DNA of 19,988 bases from Solobacterium sp. (lineage in GTDB: Bacteria > Bacillota_I > Bacilli_A > Erysipelotrichales > Erysipelotrichaceae). The notes under the pieces are model-generated. The model saw only the letters and a program-made list of their open reading frames with translations. It was not told the origin of the DNA and did not search any database. The stretch lies in the NCBI GenBank assembly GCA_016280695.1, contig JAEEHG010000185.1, forward strand, positions 1 through 19,988, in the 5' to 3' direction. Of the stretch, positions 7,896 to 15,415 are shown one piece after another. Each line of letters opens with the position of its first letter. Within the stretch, counting starts at the first letter, position 1. The position numbers and the translations under genes are program-made.

Positions 7896-9509
7896 ATGGA
7901 AGACATGATGAAGATTGAAAACACGGTCAGGGATCTGATTGCCTATGGACTGGAACGGAGCCTGATCGGTGCGGATGATGTGTACTATGCGGCCAACGGG
8001 ATTTTTGATGCGCTGCAGCTGGAACCGGAAGGGGACTTTGACCCGCACGGCGGCACGGCTGAACGGCCGCTGGAGGATATGCTGGCCGAGCTGCTGGCGG
8101 ATGCCGTAAACCGGGGAGTCATCGCCGGCGGGATCGCTTCCCGGGACCTGCTCGATACCCGGATCATGGGCGTGCTGACCCCAAGGCCTTCGGAAGTGAC
8201 AGCGGCGTTTGCGGCGCGGGAGAAGGAATCCCCGGCAGCGGCGACAGATTATTTCTACCGGCTGGCCCGGGATACGGATTACATCCGCACTTACAGGGTC
8301 AGGAAAGACCGCAAATGGCAGGCTGAAACCCCGTATGGGGCGCTGGATATCACCATCAACCTGTCCAAACCGGAAAAGGATCCGGCAGCCATTGCCGCGG
8401 CCCTGACCAAGAAGCAGGATGCTTATCCGAAATGTCTTCTCTGTGTGCAGAATGAAGGATATCACGGCCGGCTTGATCATCCGGCCAGACAGAATCTGCG
8501 GCTGATTCCCATGACCCTTGCCGGGGAAAACTGGTTCATGCAGTATTCACCGTATGTCTATTACAACGAGCACTGCATCGTGCTGTCGGCCCGGCATACC
8601 CCGATGGTCATTGACCATAACACGTTTGTGCGGCTGCTGCAGTTCGTGACCCGGTTCCCGCATTATATCCTCGGTTCCAACGCGGACCTGCCGATTGTCG
8701 GCGGTTCGATCCTGACCCATGAGCACTACCAGGGCGGCCGATATGAATTCCCGATGGCCCGGGCCGGCATCCGGCAGGAAGTGCAGTTCAGCGGCTTTGA
8801 AGATATCAGGGCAGGCATTGTGAACTGGCCGATGTCCGTGCTCCGTCTGCAGGGTAATGATACCAGCCGGCTGGTCGAACTGGCCGACCGCATCCTCTGT
8901 GCCTGGCGCAATTACAAGGACGAAGCGGCGGATATCCTGGCTTTCACCGATCCGGAGGGAAGGATCTGCCAGGCGGATTACGCGCATCTGCCGGAGGGCG
9001 TTGCCCCGCACAACACAATCACCCCGATTGCCCGCTGCCGGGACGGGCTGTTTGAACTGGACCTGGTGCTGCGCAACAACCGCACGACAGAGGAACATCC
9101 GCTGGGCATCTTCCACCCGCATGCCGAGCTGCATCATATCAAGAAAGAAAACATCGGCCTGATCGAGGTGATGGGGCTGGCGGTCCTGCCGGCCAGGCTG
9201 CTGGGTGAAATGGAACAGCTCCGGCAGGCCATGCTGGACGGGCTAGATATCCATGCGATTCCCGAACTGGCAGCGCATGCGGACTGGGCCGACGGGATCC
9301 GTTCTGCTTATCCGGCATACCGCCGGGATGCGGCGGCGGAAACGATCCGGACCGCGGGCCGCGCGAAGGCAGAGGAAGAACTTGCCGGCATCATTGAAAA
9401 GGAGATCGGCGTGGTCTTCTCACAGGTGCTGGAACATGCCGGGGTCTTCAAGAATACACCTGCCGGCAACGACGGCTTCCTGCGCTTTGTCAGCACCCTG
9501 AACAGGTAA
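7896..9509 (+). CDS. galT: UDP-glucose--hexose-1-phosphate uridylyltransferase, class II (Firmicutes type)
   Basis: Leloir-pathway enzyme that swaps UMP between UDP-glucose and galactose-1-phosphate. The 537-residue length and sequence fit the class II GalT of Gram-positive bacteria rather than the shorter E. coli type. Conserved stretches are GYHGRLDHPARQN (about 190-200), ENWFMQYSPYVYYNEHCI, GSNADLPIVGGS and the active-site HEHYQGG (His275, His277, Gln279). No galK, galE or galM lies in the window. Three candidate ATGs (7896, 7905, 7908) follow an AAGGGAAGGA ribosome site; the first was kept, but the second is equally plausible on spacing. A strong terminator follows. Downstream of maf in one operon. 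Confidence 0.94.
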   Translation: MEDMMKIENTVRDLIAYGLERSLIGADDVYYAANGIFDALQLEPEGDFDPHGGTAERPLEDMLAELLADAVNRGVIAGGIASRDLLDTRIMGVLTPRPSEVTAAFAAREKESPAAATDYFYRLARDTDYIRTYRVRKDRKWQAETPYGALDITINLSKPEKDPAAIAAALTKKQDAYPKCLLCVQNEGYHGRLDHPARQNLRLIPMTLAGENWFMQYSPYVYYNEHCIVLSARHTPMVIDHNTFVRLLQFVTRFPHYILGSNADLPIVGGSILTHEHYQGGRYEFPMARAGIRQEVQFSGFEDIRAGIVNWPMSVLRLQGNDTSRLVELADRILCAWRNYKDEAADILAFTDPEGRICQADYAHLPEGVAPHNTITPIARCRDGLFELDLVLRNNRTTEEHPLGIFHPHAELHHIKKENIGLIEVMGLAVLPARLLGEMEQLRQAMLDGLDIHAIPELAAHADWADGIRSAYPAYRRDAAAETIRTAGRAKAEEELAGIIEKEIGVVFSQVLEHAGVFKNTPAGNDGFLRFVSTLNR

Positions 9510-9527
9510 ACGCGTACTTTCCGGAAC

Positions 9528-9561
9528 AGGCTTCTGCCTTTGACAGGCAGAAGCCTTTTTT
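9528..9561 (+). terminator. intrinsic terminator after galT
   Basis: A twelve-base-pair stem (AGGCTTCTGCCT at 9528-9539, AGGCAGAAGCCT at 9545-9556) with loop TTGAC is followed by six T's to 9561. Confidence 0.93.
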
Positions 9562-9565
9562 CTGT

Positions 9566-9596
9566 TTTACATATTGGGGCGGGAATGGGTTATCAT
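9566..9596 (+). promoter_or_regulatory. candidate promoter of the HAD/partner-switch cluster
   Basis: A -10-like TATCAT (9591-9596) lies 18-19 bases after overlapping -35-like hexamers TTTACA/TTACAT (9566-9572). It sits between the galT terminator and the first gene of a cluster with no later clear terminator until 18691. The spacer is slightly long, so confidence is moderate. Confidence 0.45.
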
Positions 9597-9623
9597 GTAC
9601 ATAGAGTGAATAGACGTGCACAT

Positions 9624-9640
9624 GTTTTCATTATGAAAAC
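9624..9640. promoter_or_regulatory. 17-base palindrome in the leader, possible operator
   Basis: GTTTTCAT (9624-9631) and ATGAAAAC (9633-9640) form a perfect inverted repeat around one central base. It lies just downstream of the candidate promoter and ten bases before the ribosome site. The symmetry and AT-rich arms are typical of a dimeric repressor site. It has no T tract and a one-base centre, so it is not a terminator. The cognate regulator is not identifiable here. Confidence 0.5.
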
Positions 9641-9661
9641 GAAGCGCCCGGAGGAATCATG

Positions 9662-10804
9662 ATGCAAGAACAGAACAAGGCCCTGAAGGCCTGGCGGCTG
9701 ACGGCGATCATCGCCATCTGCCTGCTGGTAATTACCAATCTGATGCATTTTGCGGGAACCGGAAGCCGCGGGGAAGAACCGGCGGAACCGGAACCGGCTG
9801 AGACAGAAACAGCGGAGAAATCCGCGGCGGAAGTCCTGTCGCTGTGGCAGGAAGACGCGCCGGCCCGCAAAGAACTCATTTCGTTTATGGAAGCCGTCAC
9901 GGACCCGGACAGCCCGGATTATATTCCGGTGGAAAACCGGATTGCCGTGTTTGATCTGGACGGGACCCTGTTCTGCGAAACTGATCCGAATTACTTTGAC
10001 TATACCCTGCTGGTGCACCGGGTTCTGGAAGATCCGGATTATATTGACAAAGCCAGCGATTTCGAAAAGGAGATTGCCGGCAAAATCGTGGAGCAGAACG
10101 AGACCGGCGCGTCATTTGCCGGGCTTGAAGTTGATCATGGTCAGGCGATCGCTTCCTCCTTTGCCGGCATGACCCTGGCGGAATTCAATGCGTATATCCA
10201 GGAGTTCAAGCAGCTGCCGATGCCGGGTTATGAAGGCATGAAGCGCGGCGAGGGCTGGTATCAGCCGATGCTGGAAGTCGTGAATTACCTGCAGGAAAAT
10301 GATTTTACCGTCTATGTGGTCAGCGGCACGGACCGCTTCATCGTCCGGGGCATTGTCGACCAGTCCCCGCTGCATGTGCCGATGGGACAGATCATCGGAT
10401 CTGACGAGACGGTCGTGACCCGCAAGCAGGGCGGCACGGACGGGCTTGGCTATGTGTTTGACGACCAGGACGAACTGGTGCTGGGCGGCGAATTCATCAT
10501 CAAGAACCTGAAGATGAACAAGGTCGCGGTGATTGTCCAGGAGATCGGTGTGCAGCCGGTGCTCTCCTTCGGCAACAGCACCGGTGATTCCAGCATGGCT
10601 GAATATGTCACGACCGGCAATCCGTACCGCAGTCTGGCCTTCATGCTGTGCTGCGACGATACCGAACGGGAAAACGGCAACACGGCAAAGGCTGACAAGA
10701 TGTATGAACTCTGCCGGCAGTATGACTGGATCCCGGTATCCATGAAGAATGACTGGACAACTATTTACGGAGACGGGGTTGTCAGGAAAAAGACAACGGA
10801 ATAA
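9662..10804 (+). CDS. membrane-anchored extracytoplasmic HAD-family phosphatase
   Basis: Protein of 380 residues. A basic N-terminus (KALKAWR) precedes one hydrophobic helix (about 13-31) without a lipobox, then an acidic Glu/Pro-rich linker (about 38-58). This predicts a signal anchor with the catalytic domain outside the membrane. HAD motifs are present: nucleophile motif VFDLDGTLFCE (Asp98, Asp100), VVSGTDRF (motif II) and GNSTGDSSM (acidic motif). The large insert between motifs I and II is a helical cap. Haloacid-dehalogenase phosphatases hydrolyse phosphomonoesters; the substrate is unknown. Two adjacent ATGs exist; the second (9662) is seven bases from GGAGG and was chosen over 9659. 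The following STAS gene begins 15 bases later, so it heads the cluster. Being outside the cell, it cannot directly dephosphorylate the cytoplasmic STAS proteins. Confidence 0.8.
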   Translation: MQEQNKALKAWRLTAIIAICLLVITNLMHFAGTGSRGEEPAEPEPAETETAEKSAAEVLSLWQEDAPARKELISFMEAVTDPDSPDYIPVENRIAVFDLDGTLFCETDPNYFDYTLLVHRVLEDPDYIDKASDFEKEIAGKIVEQNETGASFAGLEVDHGQAIASSFAGMTLAEFNAYIQEFKQLPMPGYEGMKRGEGWYQPMLEVVNYLQENDFTVYVVSGTDRFIVRGIVDQSPLHVPMGQIIGSDETVVTRKQGGTDGLGYVFDDQDELVLGGEFIIKNLKMNKVAVIVQEIGVQPVLSFGNSTGDSSMAEYVTTGNPYRSLAFMLCCDDTERENGNTAKADKMYELCRQYDWIPVSMKNDWTTIYGDGVVRKKTTE

Positions 10805-10819
10805 ACAGGAGAAACAATA

Positions 10820-11122
10820 ATGCTGAAGATCAATAAGACAACTGATGCCGGCAAGGTCAACATCAGTCTGGAGGGCAGACTGGATACCGTAACCTCGCCG
10901 GAACTGGAAGCCGAACTGAAGGAAACCATGGACGGGATCAGCGAACTGACACTGGATTTTGCTGCCCTTGACTACGTCTCATCCGCCGGCCTGCGGGTGC
11001 TGCTGGCGGCCCAGAAAACCATGATGAATCAGGGCACGATGAAAATCGTGAACGTTAATGAGGTCGTTATGGAAATCTTTGAAGTTACCGGATTCACTGA
11101 CATTCTGAAAATCGAGCCGTAA
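10820..11122 (+). CDS. STAS-domain protein, anti-sigma factor antagonist-like (SpoIIAA/RsbV type)
   Basis: A single STAS domain of 100 residues, the classic size of SpoIIAA/RsbV. Such proteins bind an RsbW/SpoIIAB-type kinase when unphosphorylated and release it when phosphorylated on a conserved serine. The key loop YVSSAGLRVLL holds Ser54-Ser55, the equivalent of the phosphorylated position. ISLEGRLDTVTSPEL near the N-terminus and the C-terminal FEVTGFTDILKI are typical of the family. ACAGGAG lies well placed before the ATG. The neighbours are a STAS-kinase fusion (30 bases on) and an RsbW-like ATPase, so it is very probably one partner in a local switch. No PP2C phosphatase is encoded nearby to reactivate it. 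Confidence 0.92.
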   Translation: MLKINKTTDAGKVNISLEGRLDTVTSPELEAELKETMDGISELTLDFAALDYVSSAGLRVLLAAQKTMMNQGTMKIVNVNEVVMEIFEVTGFTDILKIEP

Positions 11123-11152
11123 GGCTGAACAGGCATAGACAGGAGAAACAGT

Positions 11153-12349
11153 ATGACGCAGATGGACAACACAGTAATGATCAGGCTGAGCGGCCGGATC
11201 GATTCGGCCAATTCCGCCGAAATTGAAAACGATATTCTGAAACAGCTGGAAGGAAAAACGGATACCGCTGTCACCCTGGATGTTGAAGAACTGGAATATA
11301 TATCCAGTGCCGGCCTGCGGGTGATTCTGCGGGTGAAGAAAACATGGCCGGATGTCAGGATCATCAACGCCTCACCGGAAGTCTATGAAATTCTTGAAAC
11401 GACCGGATTTACGGAGATGATGACGGTAGAGAAAGCGTATAAAGTCATTTCTGTGGAGGGATGTGAAGTCATCGGTGAAGGCTTCAACGGAAAGGTATAC
11501 CGGGTTGACAAGGACAATGTTGTCAAAGTCTATAAAAACGCGGACGCACTGGCGGATATCCAGCATGAGCGGGAAGTGGCCCGGCTGGCGCTGATCCTGG
11601 GCGTGCCGACTGCCATTTCCTACGACGTCGTGAAGGTCGGTGACAGTTACGGCTCGGTTTTTGAACTGCTCAATGCCCGTTCCTTTGCCAAGATCCTGGC
11701 TGATGAGCCGGAGCGGATGGACTGGTGTGTCAGTGAGTATATCAATCTGCTGAAGAAAGTTCACGGCATCACGGTGCCGGAAGGCAAACTGCCTTCGTCC
11801 AAAGAGAAAATCGTCAAGTGGGAGAATGAAATCAGGGCGGATCTGCCGGAAGCCGAAAGCAGGAAGCTGGAGCAGCTGATTGCGGGCCTGCCGGATTCCG
11901 ACCATATGATCCACGGGGATTACCATACAAAGAATATCGTGCTGGCCGGTGATGAAGTCCTGCTGATTGACATGGATACACTCTGTGCCGGGTATCCGAT
12001 CTATGAACTGGCCCAGATGTACAACTCCTACATCGGCTTCTCTGAATATAATCCGGAAATTGTCAGGGACTTCCAGGGCTTCAGTCCGGAAACAGCCCGG
12101 ACATTCTGGCATAAGTGCCTGCAGGCCTATTTTGAGACGGAAGACGAGGAAAAACTGAAAAAACTGGAAGACAAGATCCGCTGCGTATCCTATACCCGGC
12201 TGATCAGCTGGAAGTACCGGCATCCTTCCAATAACTCGGAGGAGGACAAGGTGACTGCCGAGCTCTGGAAGAGCCATCTTTCGGAGCTGCTCGAACGGGT
12301 TGACTCGCTGTCCTTTGAGGACGGGGATACAGATGCCCAGGGTGGCTGA
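11153..12349 (+). CDS. STAS domain fused to aminoglycoside-phosphotransferase-like kinase
   Basis: Two-domain protein of 398 residues. Residues 1-95 are a STAS domain resembling the preceding gene product, with the phospho-acceptor loop YISSAGLRVIL (Ser51-Ser52) and ILETTGFTEMM at its end. From about 105 there is an APH/choline-kinase-like fold: glycine loop GEGFNGKVY (108-116), Lys125 in VVKVYK, catalytic HGDYHTKN (Asp256, Asn261) and metal-binding LIDMDT (Asp273). The kinase part resembles the TIGR02172 group of putative phosphotransferases (recalled family, not searched). Its substrate is unknown; options are a small molecule, a STAS serine or another protein. AGGAG precedes the ATG. There is no membrane segment. 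It lies between the free STAS gene and the RsbW-like ATPase gene, consistent with one signalling complex. Confidence 0.88.
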   Translation: MTQMDNTVMIRLSGRIDSANSAEIENDILKQLEGKTDTAVTLDVEELEYISSAGLRVILRVKKTWPDVRIINASPEVYEILETTGFTEMMTVEKAYKVISVEGCEVIGEGFNGKVYRVDKDNVVKVYKNADALADIQHEREVARLALILGVPTAISYDVVKVGDSYGSVFELLNARSFAKILADEPERMDWCVSEYINLLKKVHGITVPEGKLPSSKEKIVKWENEIRADLPEAESRKLEQLIAGLPDSDHMIHGDYHTKNIVLAGDEVLLIDMDTLCAGYPIYELAQMYNSYIGFSEYNPEIVRDFQGFSPETARTFWHKCLQAYFETEDEEKLKKLEDKIRCVSYTRLISWKYRHPSNNSEEDKVTAELWKSHLSELLERVDSLSFEDGDTDAQGG

Positions 12350-12373
12350 CTGCACCGGCCGGGTAATAATTCT

Positions 12374-12784
12374 ATGAAAGAACTGACAATTGCGGCCCGG
12401 ATTGAAAGCATTCCGACCGTGACAGCTTTTGTGGAGGAGCAGCTTGAAAAGCTGGACTGCAGCCGGAAAGCGCAGATCCAGATCGCGGTGGCCGTCGATG
12501 AGATTTTCAGCAACATTGCCAGGTATGCCTACGGCCCCGAAGGCGGCGAGGCGACAGTCCGGGTGGAGACGGAGAAGGACCCGGCTGCGGTGGTGATTGC
12601 CTTTATCGATCATGGCCGGCCGTTTGACCCGCTGGCGAAGCCGGATCCGGACCTGATGCTGGGACCGGAGGAAAGAAATATCGGCGGGCTGGGTATTTAT
12701 CTGGTGAAAAAAACCATGGATGATGTGCACTACGAATACAGCGGCGGTCAGAATATTCTGACGATCAGGAAGCAGGTCAGCTGA
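12374..12784 (+). CDS. SpoIIAB/RsbW-like ATP-binding protein (HATPase_c_2)
   Basis: Stand-alone GHKL ATPase domain of 136 residues, the size of RsbW and SpoIIAB. These act as serine kinases for STAS antagonists and as anti-sigma factors. The N box VDEIFSN (Asp42-Asn47, Asn47 binding Mg2+), G1 box IDHGRPFDP (Asp79) and G2 box NIGGLGIYLVKK (Gly104-Gly107) are all intact, so ATP binding is expected. No transmembrane segment. The start at 12374 has only a poor ribosome site (GGGTAA), perhaps because translation re-initiates after the upstream stop 24 bases away. Likely partners are the two STAS domains encoded just upstream. Whether it binds any sigma factor is not shown by the context; the only sigma gene nearby has its own membrane regulator candidate. 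Confidence 0.9.
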   Translation: MKELTIAARIESIPTVTAFVEEQLEKLDCSRKAQIQIAVAVDEIFSNIARYAYGPEGGEATVRVETEKDPAAVVIAFIDHGRPFDPLAKPDPDLMLGPEERNIGGLGIYLVKKTMDDVHYEYSGGQNILTIRKQVS

Positions 12785-12812
12785 ATACGGCAGCCGGATA
12801 CGGGAGGAAACC

Positions 12813-13592
12813 ATGACGGATATCAAAGCGATCTTTTTCGATGTGGACGGTACGCTGATGTCGCATAAGCAGAATGATGTGCCGGCCAGTACCCGGCGGG
12901 CGCTGCATGAGCTCCGGCTCAGGGGCATCAAAACAGTGGTTGCGACCGGGCGGCATATGATCGAACTGTCCAAACTGCCGGTCAGTGATATTCCGTTTGA
13001 CGGCTACCTCACACTGAACGGGAACCTGATGCTGGATGCCAGCCGGAAAGTATATGCCGGAACCCCGATTGACAAGGGGGAAATGGAAGTCCTGTCACGG
13101 ATCTTCACAGCCAAGCGCATTCCGTTTGTCATGATCGGCGAAAACGACCGGTACATCAACTACATCAATGAAACCGTGATCAAAACCCAGCATGATACCA
13201 AGGGAACCGTACCGGAAGTCGGCGGTTATACAGGGGAAAACGTCTATCAGATCCTGGCTTTTGTCCCGCAGCATCAGAAACAGCTGCTGGATGATCTTCT
13301 GGATGAGTGCTCGGTTACCAGCTGGAACGATACCGGCATTGATATTATCCCGAAGGGCGGCGGAAAGTCCGCGGGGATTCAGAAATTCCTGGATGAAGAA
13401 GGACTGGACCGTTCCCAGATCATGGCTTTCGGGGACGGCGAGAATGATATCGAGATGCTGAAGTTTGCCGGAATCGGCGTAGCCATGGGCAATGCCAGTG
13501 ATACTGTCAAGGCGGCGGCTGATTATGTTACGGATTCAGTGGATAACCGCGGTATTGAGAAGGCTCTGAGACACTTCGGATTGATTGAGTAA
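12813..13592 (+). CDS. Cof-type HAD-IIB family hydrolase
   Basis: Cytoplasmic HAD phosphatase of 259 residues, close to the normal Cof/YidA length; these dephosphorylate sugar phosphates, FMN, PLP and similar small metabolites. Motif I is FFDVDGTLMS (Asp10, Asp12), motif II VVATGR, motif III Lys185 in KGGGKSAGI and motif IV FGDGENDIEM (Asp208, Asp212). The C2B cap lies between about 80 and 180. GGGAGGAAA precedes the ATG. It lies between the RsbW-like gene and the MATE-fusion gene on one strand with gaps of 28 and 10 bases, so it is co-transcribed; whether it takes part in signalling is unknown. Confidence 0.93.
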   Translation: MTDIKAIFFDVDGTLMSHKQNDVPASTRRALHELRLRGIKTVVATGRHMIELSKLPVSDIPFDGYLTLNGNLMLDASRKVYAGTPIDKGEMEVLSRIFTAKRIPFVMIGENDRYINYINETVIKTQHDTKGTVPEVGGYTGENVYQILAFVPQHQKQLLDDLLDECSVTSWNDTGIDIIPKGGGKSAGIQKFLDEEGLDRSQIMAFGDGENDIEMLKFAGIGVAMGNASDTVKAAADYVTDSVDNRGIEKALRHFGLIE

Positions 13593-13602
13593 AAGGGGAT
13601 AT

Positions 13603-15381
13603 ATGTCTTTTAAAGCGGAAACGGGAAACAGCGCGATTGTCAGGAAGACACTCTTCAGGCTTCTGCCGGCGCAGATCATGCTGGCATCCTCGAGTGCTTT
13701 AACCGTTATCATTTCAAGCCTGTTTGCCGGCAATGTCATCGGGCCTGAAGCGATGACGGCAGTGGGCCTGTACAGTCCTGTAAATATGCTGATCGGTGCG
13801 CTTACCCTGATGATGGTTTCCGGTTCACAGATACTTTGCGGCCGGTATATGGGAAAGAACCAGCTGGAACAGACAGGCGCTGTTTTCACGCTGGATCTTG
13901 TAACAACCCTGACTGCCGCGGCTGTAATCATACTGATTCTTCTGCTTGGGGCCGGACTTAATCTGACCGTGTGGATCTGTGCAGATGCCGCCGCGAGAGC
14001 CTATCTGAATCTGTACATTATCGGTCAGGCGGCCGGAGTGATCCCGCTGATGATGACGCAGCAGCTGGCAGCGTTTCTTTCCCTGGAGAACCAGAACCGG
14101 CGGACAACTGCCGGGGTCGCGGTACTGCTTGCCGCAACGCTGCTGTTCAATTACCTGTTCGTTGTCAGAATGCACGCCGGTACCCTGGGGCTGGCGCTGG
14201 CGGCCTCGCTGTCGCAATGGGCGCTTCTGTCTGTTCAGGCCGGGTATTTCCTTTCCGGAAAGTCCAAGGTGAAATTCAAACGCAGCAGTATGCGGCGGCA
14301 TGACGCTGTGGAAATAATCCTGCTCGGGGCGGCCGGTTCCATCAGTTACTGCTGGCAGGCGCTGCGCGGACTGGTTCTCAATAACCTGATCCTGCAGTAT
14401 GTCGGCAGTGCCGGGGTTTCCGCGCTGGCTACGGCCAATACGCTGCTGAGTGTATTCTGGGCTGTCCCGGCCGGCATGATTGCGGTTTCGCGCATGCTGA
14501 TGAGTGTGGCGGTCGGGGAAGAAGACCGTCAGACACTGATTGATGTCATGAAAAACATGATACGGCGATTTGTCCCGCTGACGGCGGTCATGGCTGTTTG
14601 CCTGGCCGCATGCGCAGTGACGTTTACCCGGCTGTATTACCGTGATGCTGCCGCGCCGGTGTACCAGATGACGGTGCAGGGATTCAGGCTGCTGCCGTTA
14701 TGCATGCCGCTGTCTGTGATCTGCATGCATTTTGTCGGGCTGAACCAGGTTTTCGGAAAACAGCTTCCGGTAAATCTTCTGTCGCTGCTGGACGGGGTTG
14801 TATTCGTTGCCGGATTCTCTGCTCTGCTGACCCCGGCGTGGGGACTGCGGGGTGTTTACATTGCGAATATTCTGAACGGGCTGTGCCTGCTGCCGGTCAT
14901 ATTCTGCTATGCCTGTCTGCACCGCCGCAGGCTGCCGGAAACTCCGGAAGCCGTGCTTGCCCTGCCGGATACCTTCGGGGCAGAGGACGGTGACCGGATG
15001 GATATGACAATGGCAAGCATGGAAGAAGTGGTTAATGTCGCACAGCAGGTGGGGGCTTTCTGCCGGACGAAAGGTTTTGATGAAAGGAAATCCGAACTGG
15101 CCGGGCTGGCAATGGAGGAGATGGCCGGCAATGTCGTGGCCCATGGTTTCCGGAAAGACAGCAAAAAACACGCGGTGGATATCCGGGTAGTCTGCAAGGC
15201 GGATGATCTGATTCTCAGGATCAGGGATGACTGTGTACCGTTTGATCCGGAGGAGCGGAGCCGGATCGTTGACCCGGAAGATATTACAAAGAATATCGGC
15301 ATCCGGATGATCTACGGACTTGCCGAACAGGTCCGGTATCAGAACATGCTGGGCCTGAATGTACTGACGATCCGGATGTAG
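13603..15381 (+). CDS. MATE-family transporter fused to C-terminal RsbW-like ATPase domain
   Basis: Fusion of 592 residues. Residues 1 to about 445 are a MATE (multidrug and toxic compound extrusion) transporter of twelve expected helices, with the N-terminal LLPAQIMLASSSALTVI and repeated MATE-type segments such as AGNVIGPEAMTAVGLYSPV. After a basic loop (CLHRRRLPE) and a linker, residues 465-592 form a cytoplasmic GHKL domain related to the free ATPase of the cluster. It has N box LAMEEMAGN (Glu505, Asn510), G1 box RIRDDCVPFDPEE (Asp542-Asp543) and G2 box NIGIRMIYGL (Asn564, Gly566), ending in NVLTIRM. The G2 box lacks one glycine of the free protein. A TTG-initiated extension to 13585 exists, but ATG 13603 has AAAAGGGGA just upstream. 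Transport substrate unknown. Confidence 0.88.
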   Translation: MSFKAETGNSAIVRKTLFRLLPAQIMLASSSALTVIISSLFAGNVIGPEAMTAVGLYSPVNMLIGALTLMMVSGSQILCGRYMGKNQLEQTGAVFTLDLVTTLTAAAVIILILLLGAGLNLTVWICADAAARAYLNLYIIGQAAGVIPLMMTQQLAAFLSLENQNRRTTAGVAVLLAATLLFNYLFVVRMHAGTLGLALAASLSQWALLSVQAGYFLSGKSKVKFKRSSMRRHDAVEIILLGAAGSISYCWQALRGLVLNNLILQYVGSAGVSALATANTLLSVFWAVPAGMIAVSRMLMSVAVGEEDRQTLIDVMKNMIRRFVPLTAVMAVCLAACAVTFTRLYYRDAAAPVYQMTVQGFRLLPLCMPLSVICMHFVGLNQVFGKQLPVNLLSLLDGVVFVAGFSALLTPAWGLRGVYIANILNGLCLLPVIFCYACLHRRRLPETPEAVLALPDTFGAEDGDRMDMTMASMEEVVNVAQQVGAFCRTKGFDERKSELAGLAMEEMAGNVVAHGFRKDSKKHAVDIRVVCKADDLILRIRDDCVPFDPEERSRIVDPEDITKNIGIRMIYGLAEQVRYQNMLGLNVLTIRM

Positions 15382-15415
15382 GCCCGCACCGGATACTTGC
15401 TTAGGGGAGAACAGA

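Noticed and set aside
7329..8480. 383-codon minus-strand frame opposite maf and the start of galT
   Set aside because: It overlaps two genes with conserved catalytic motifs and has no family features of its own.
11153..12349. Aminoglycoside resistance gene
   Set aside because: The APH-like fold is present, but the N-terminal STAS domain and signalling neighbours argue against an antibiotic-modifying enzyme.
11372..12973. 533-codon open frame on the minus strand opposite the STAS-kinase, RsbW-like and Cof genes
   Set aside because: It crosses three well-supported genes and their gaps, has no motifs or ribosome site, and is a shadow of GC-biased third positions.
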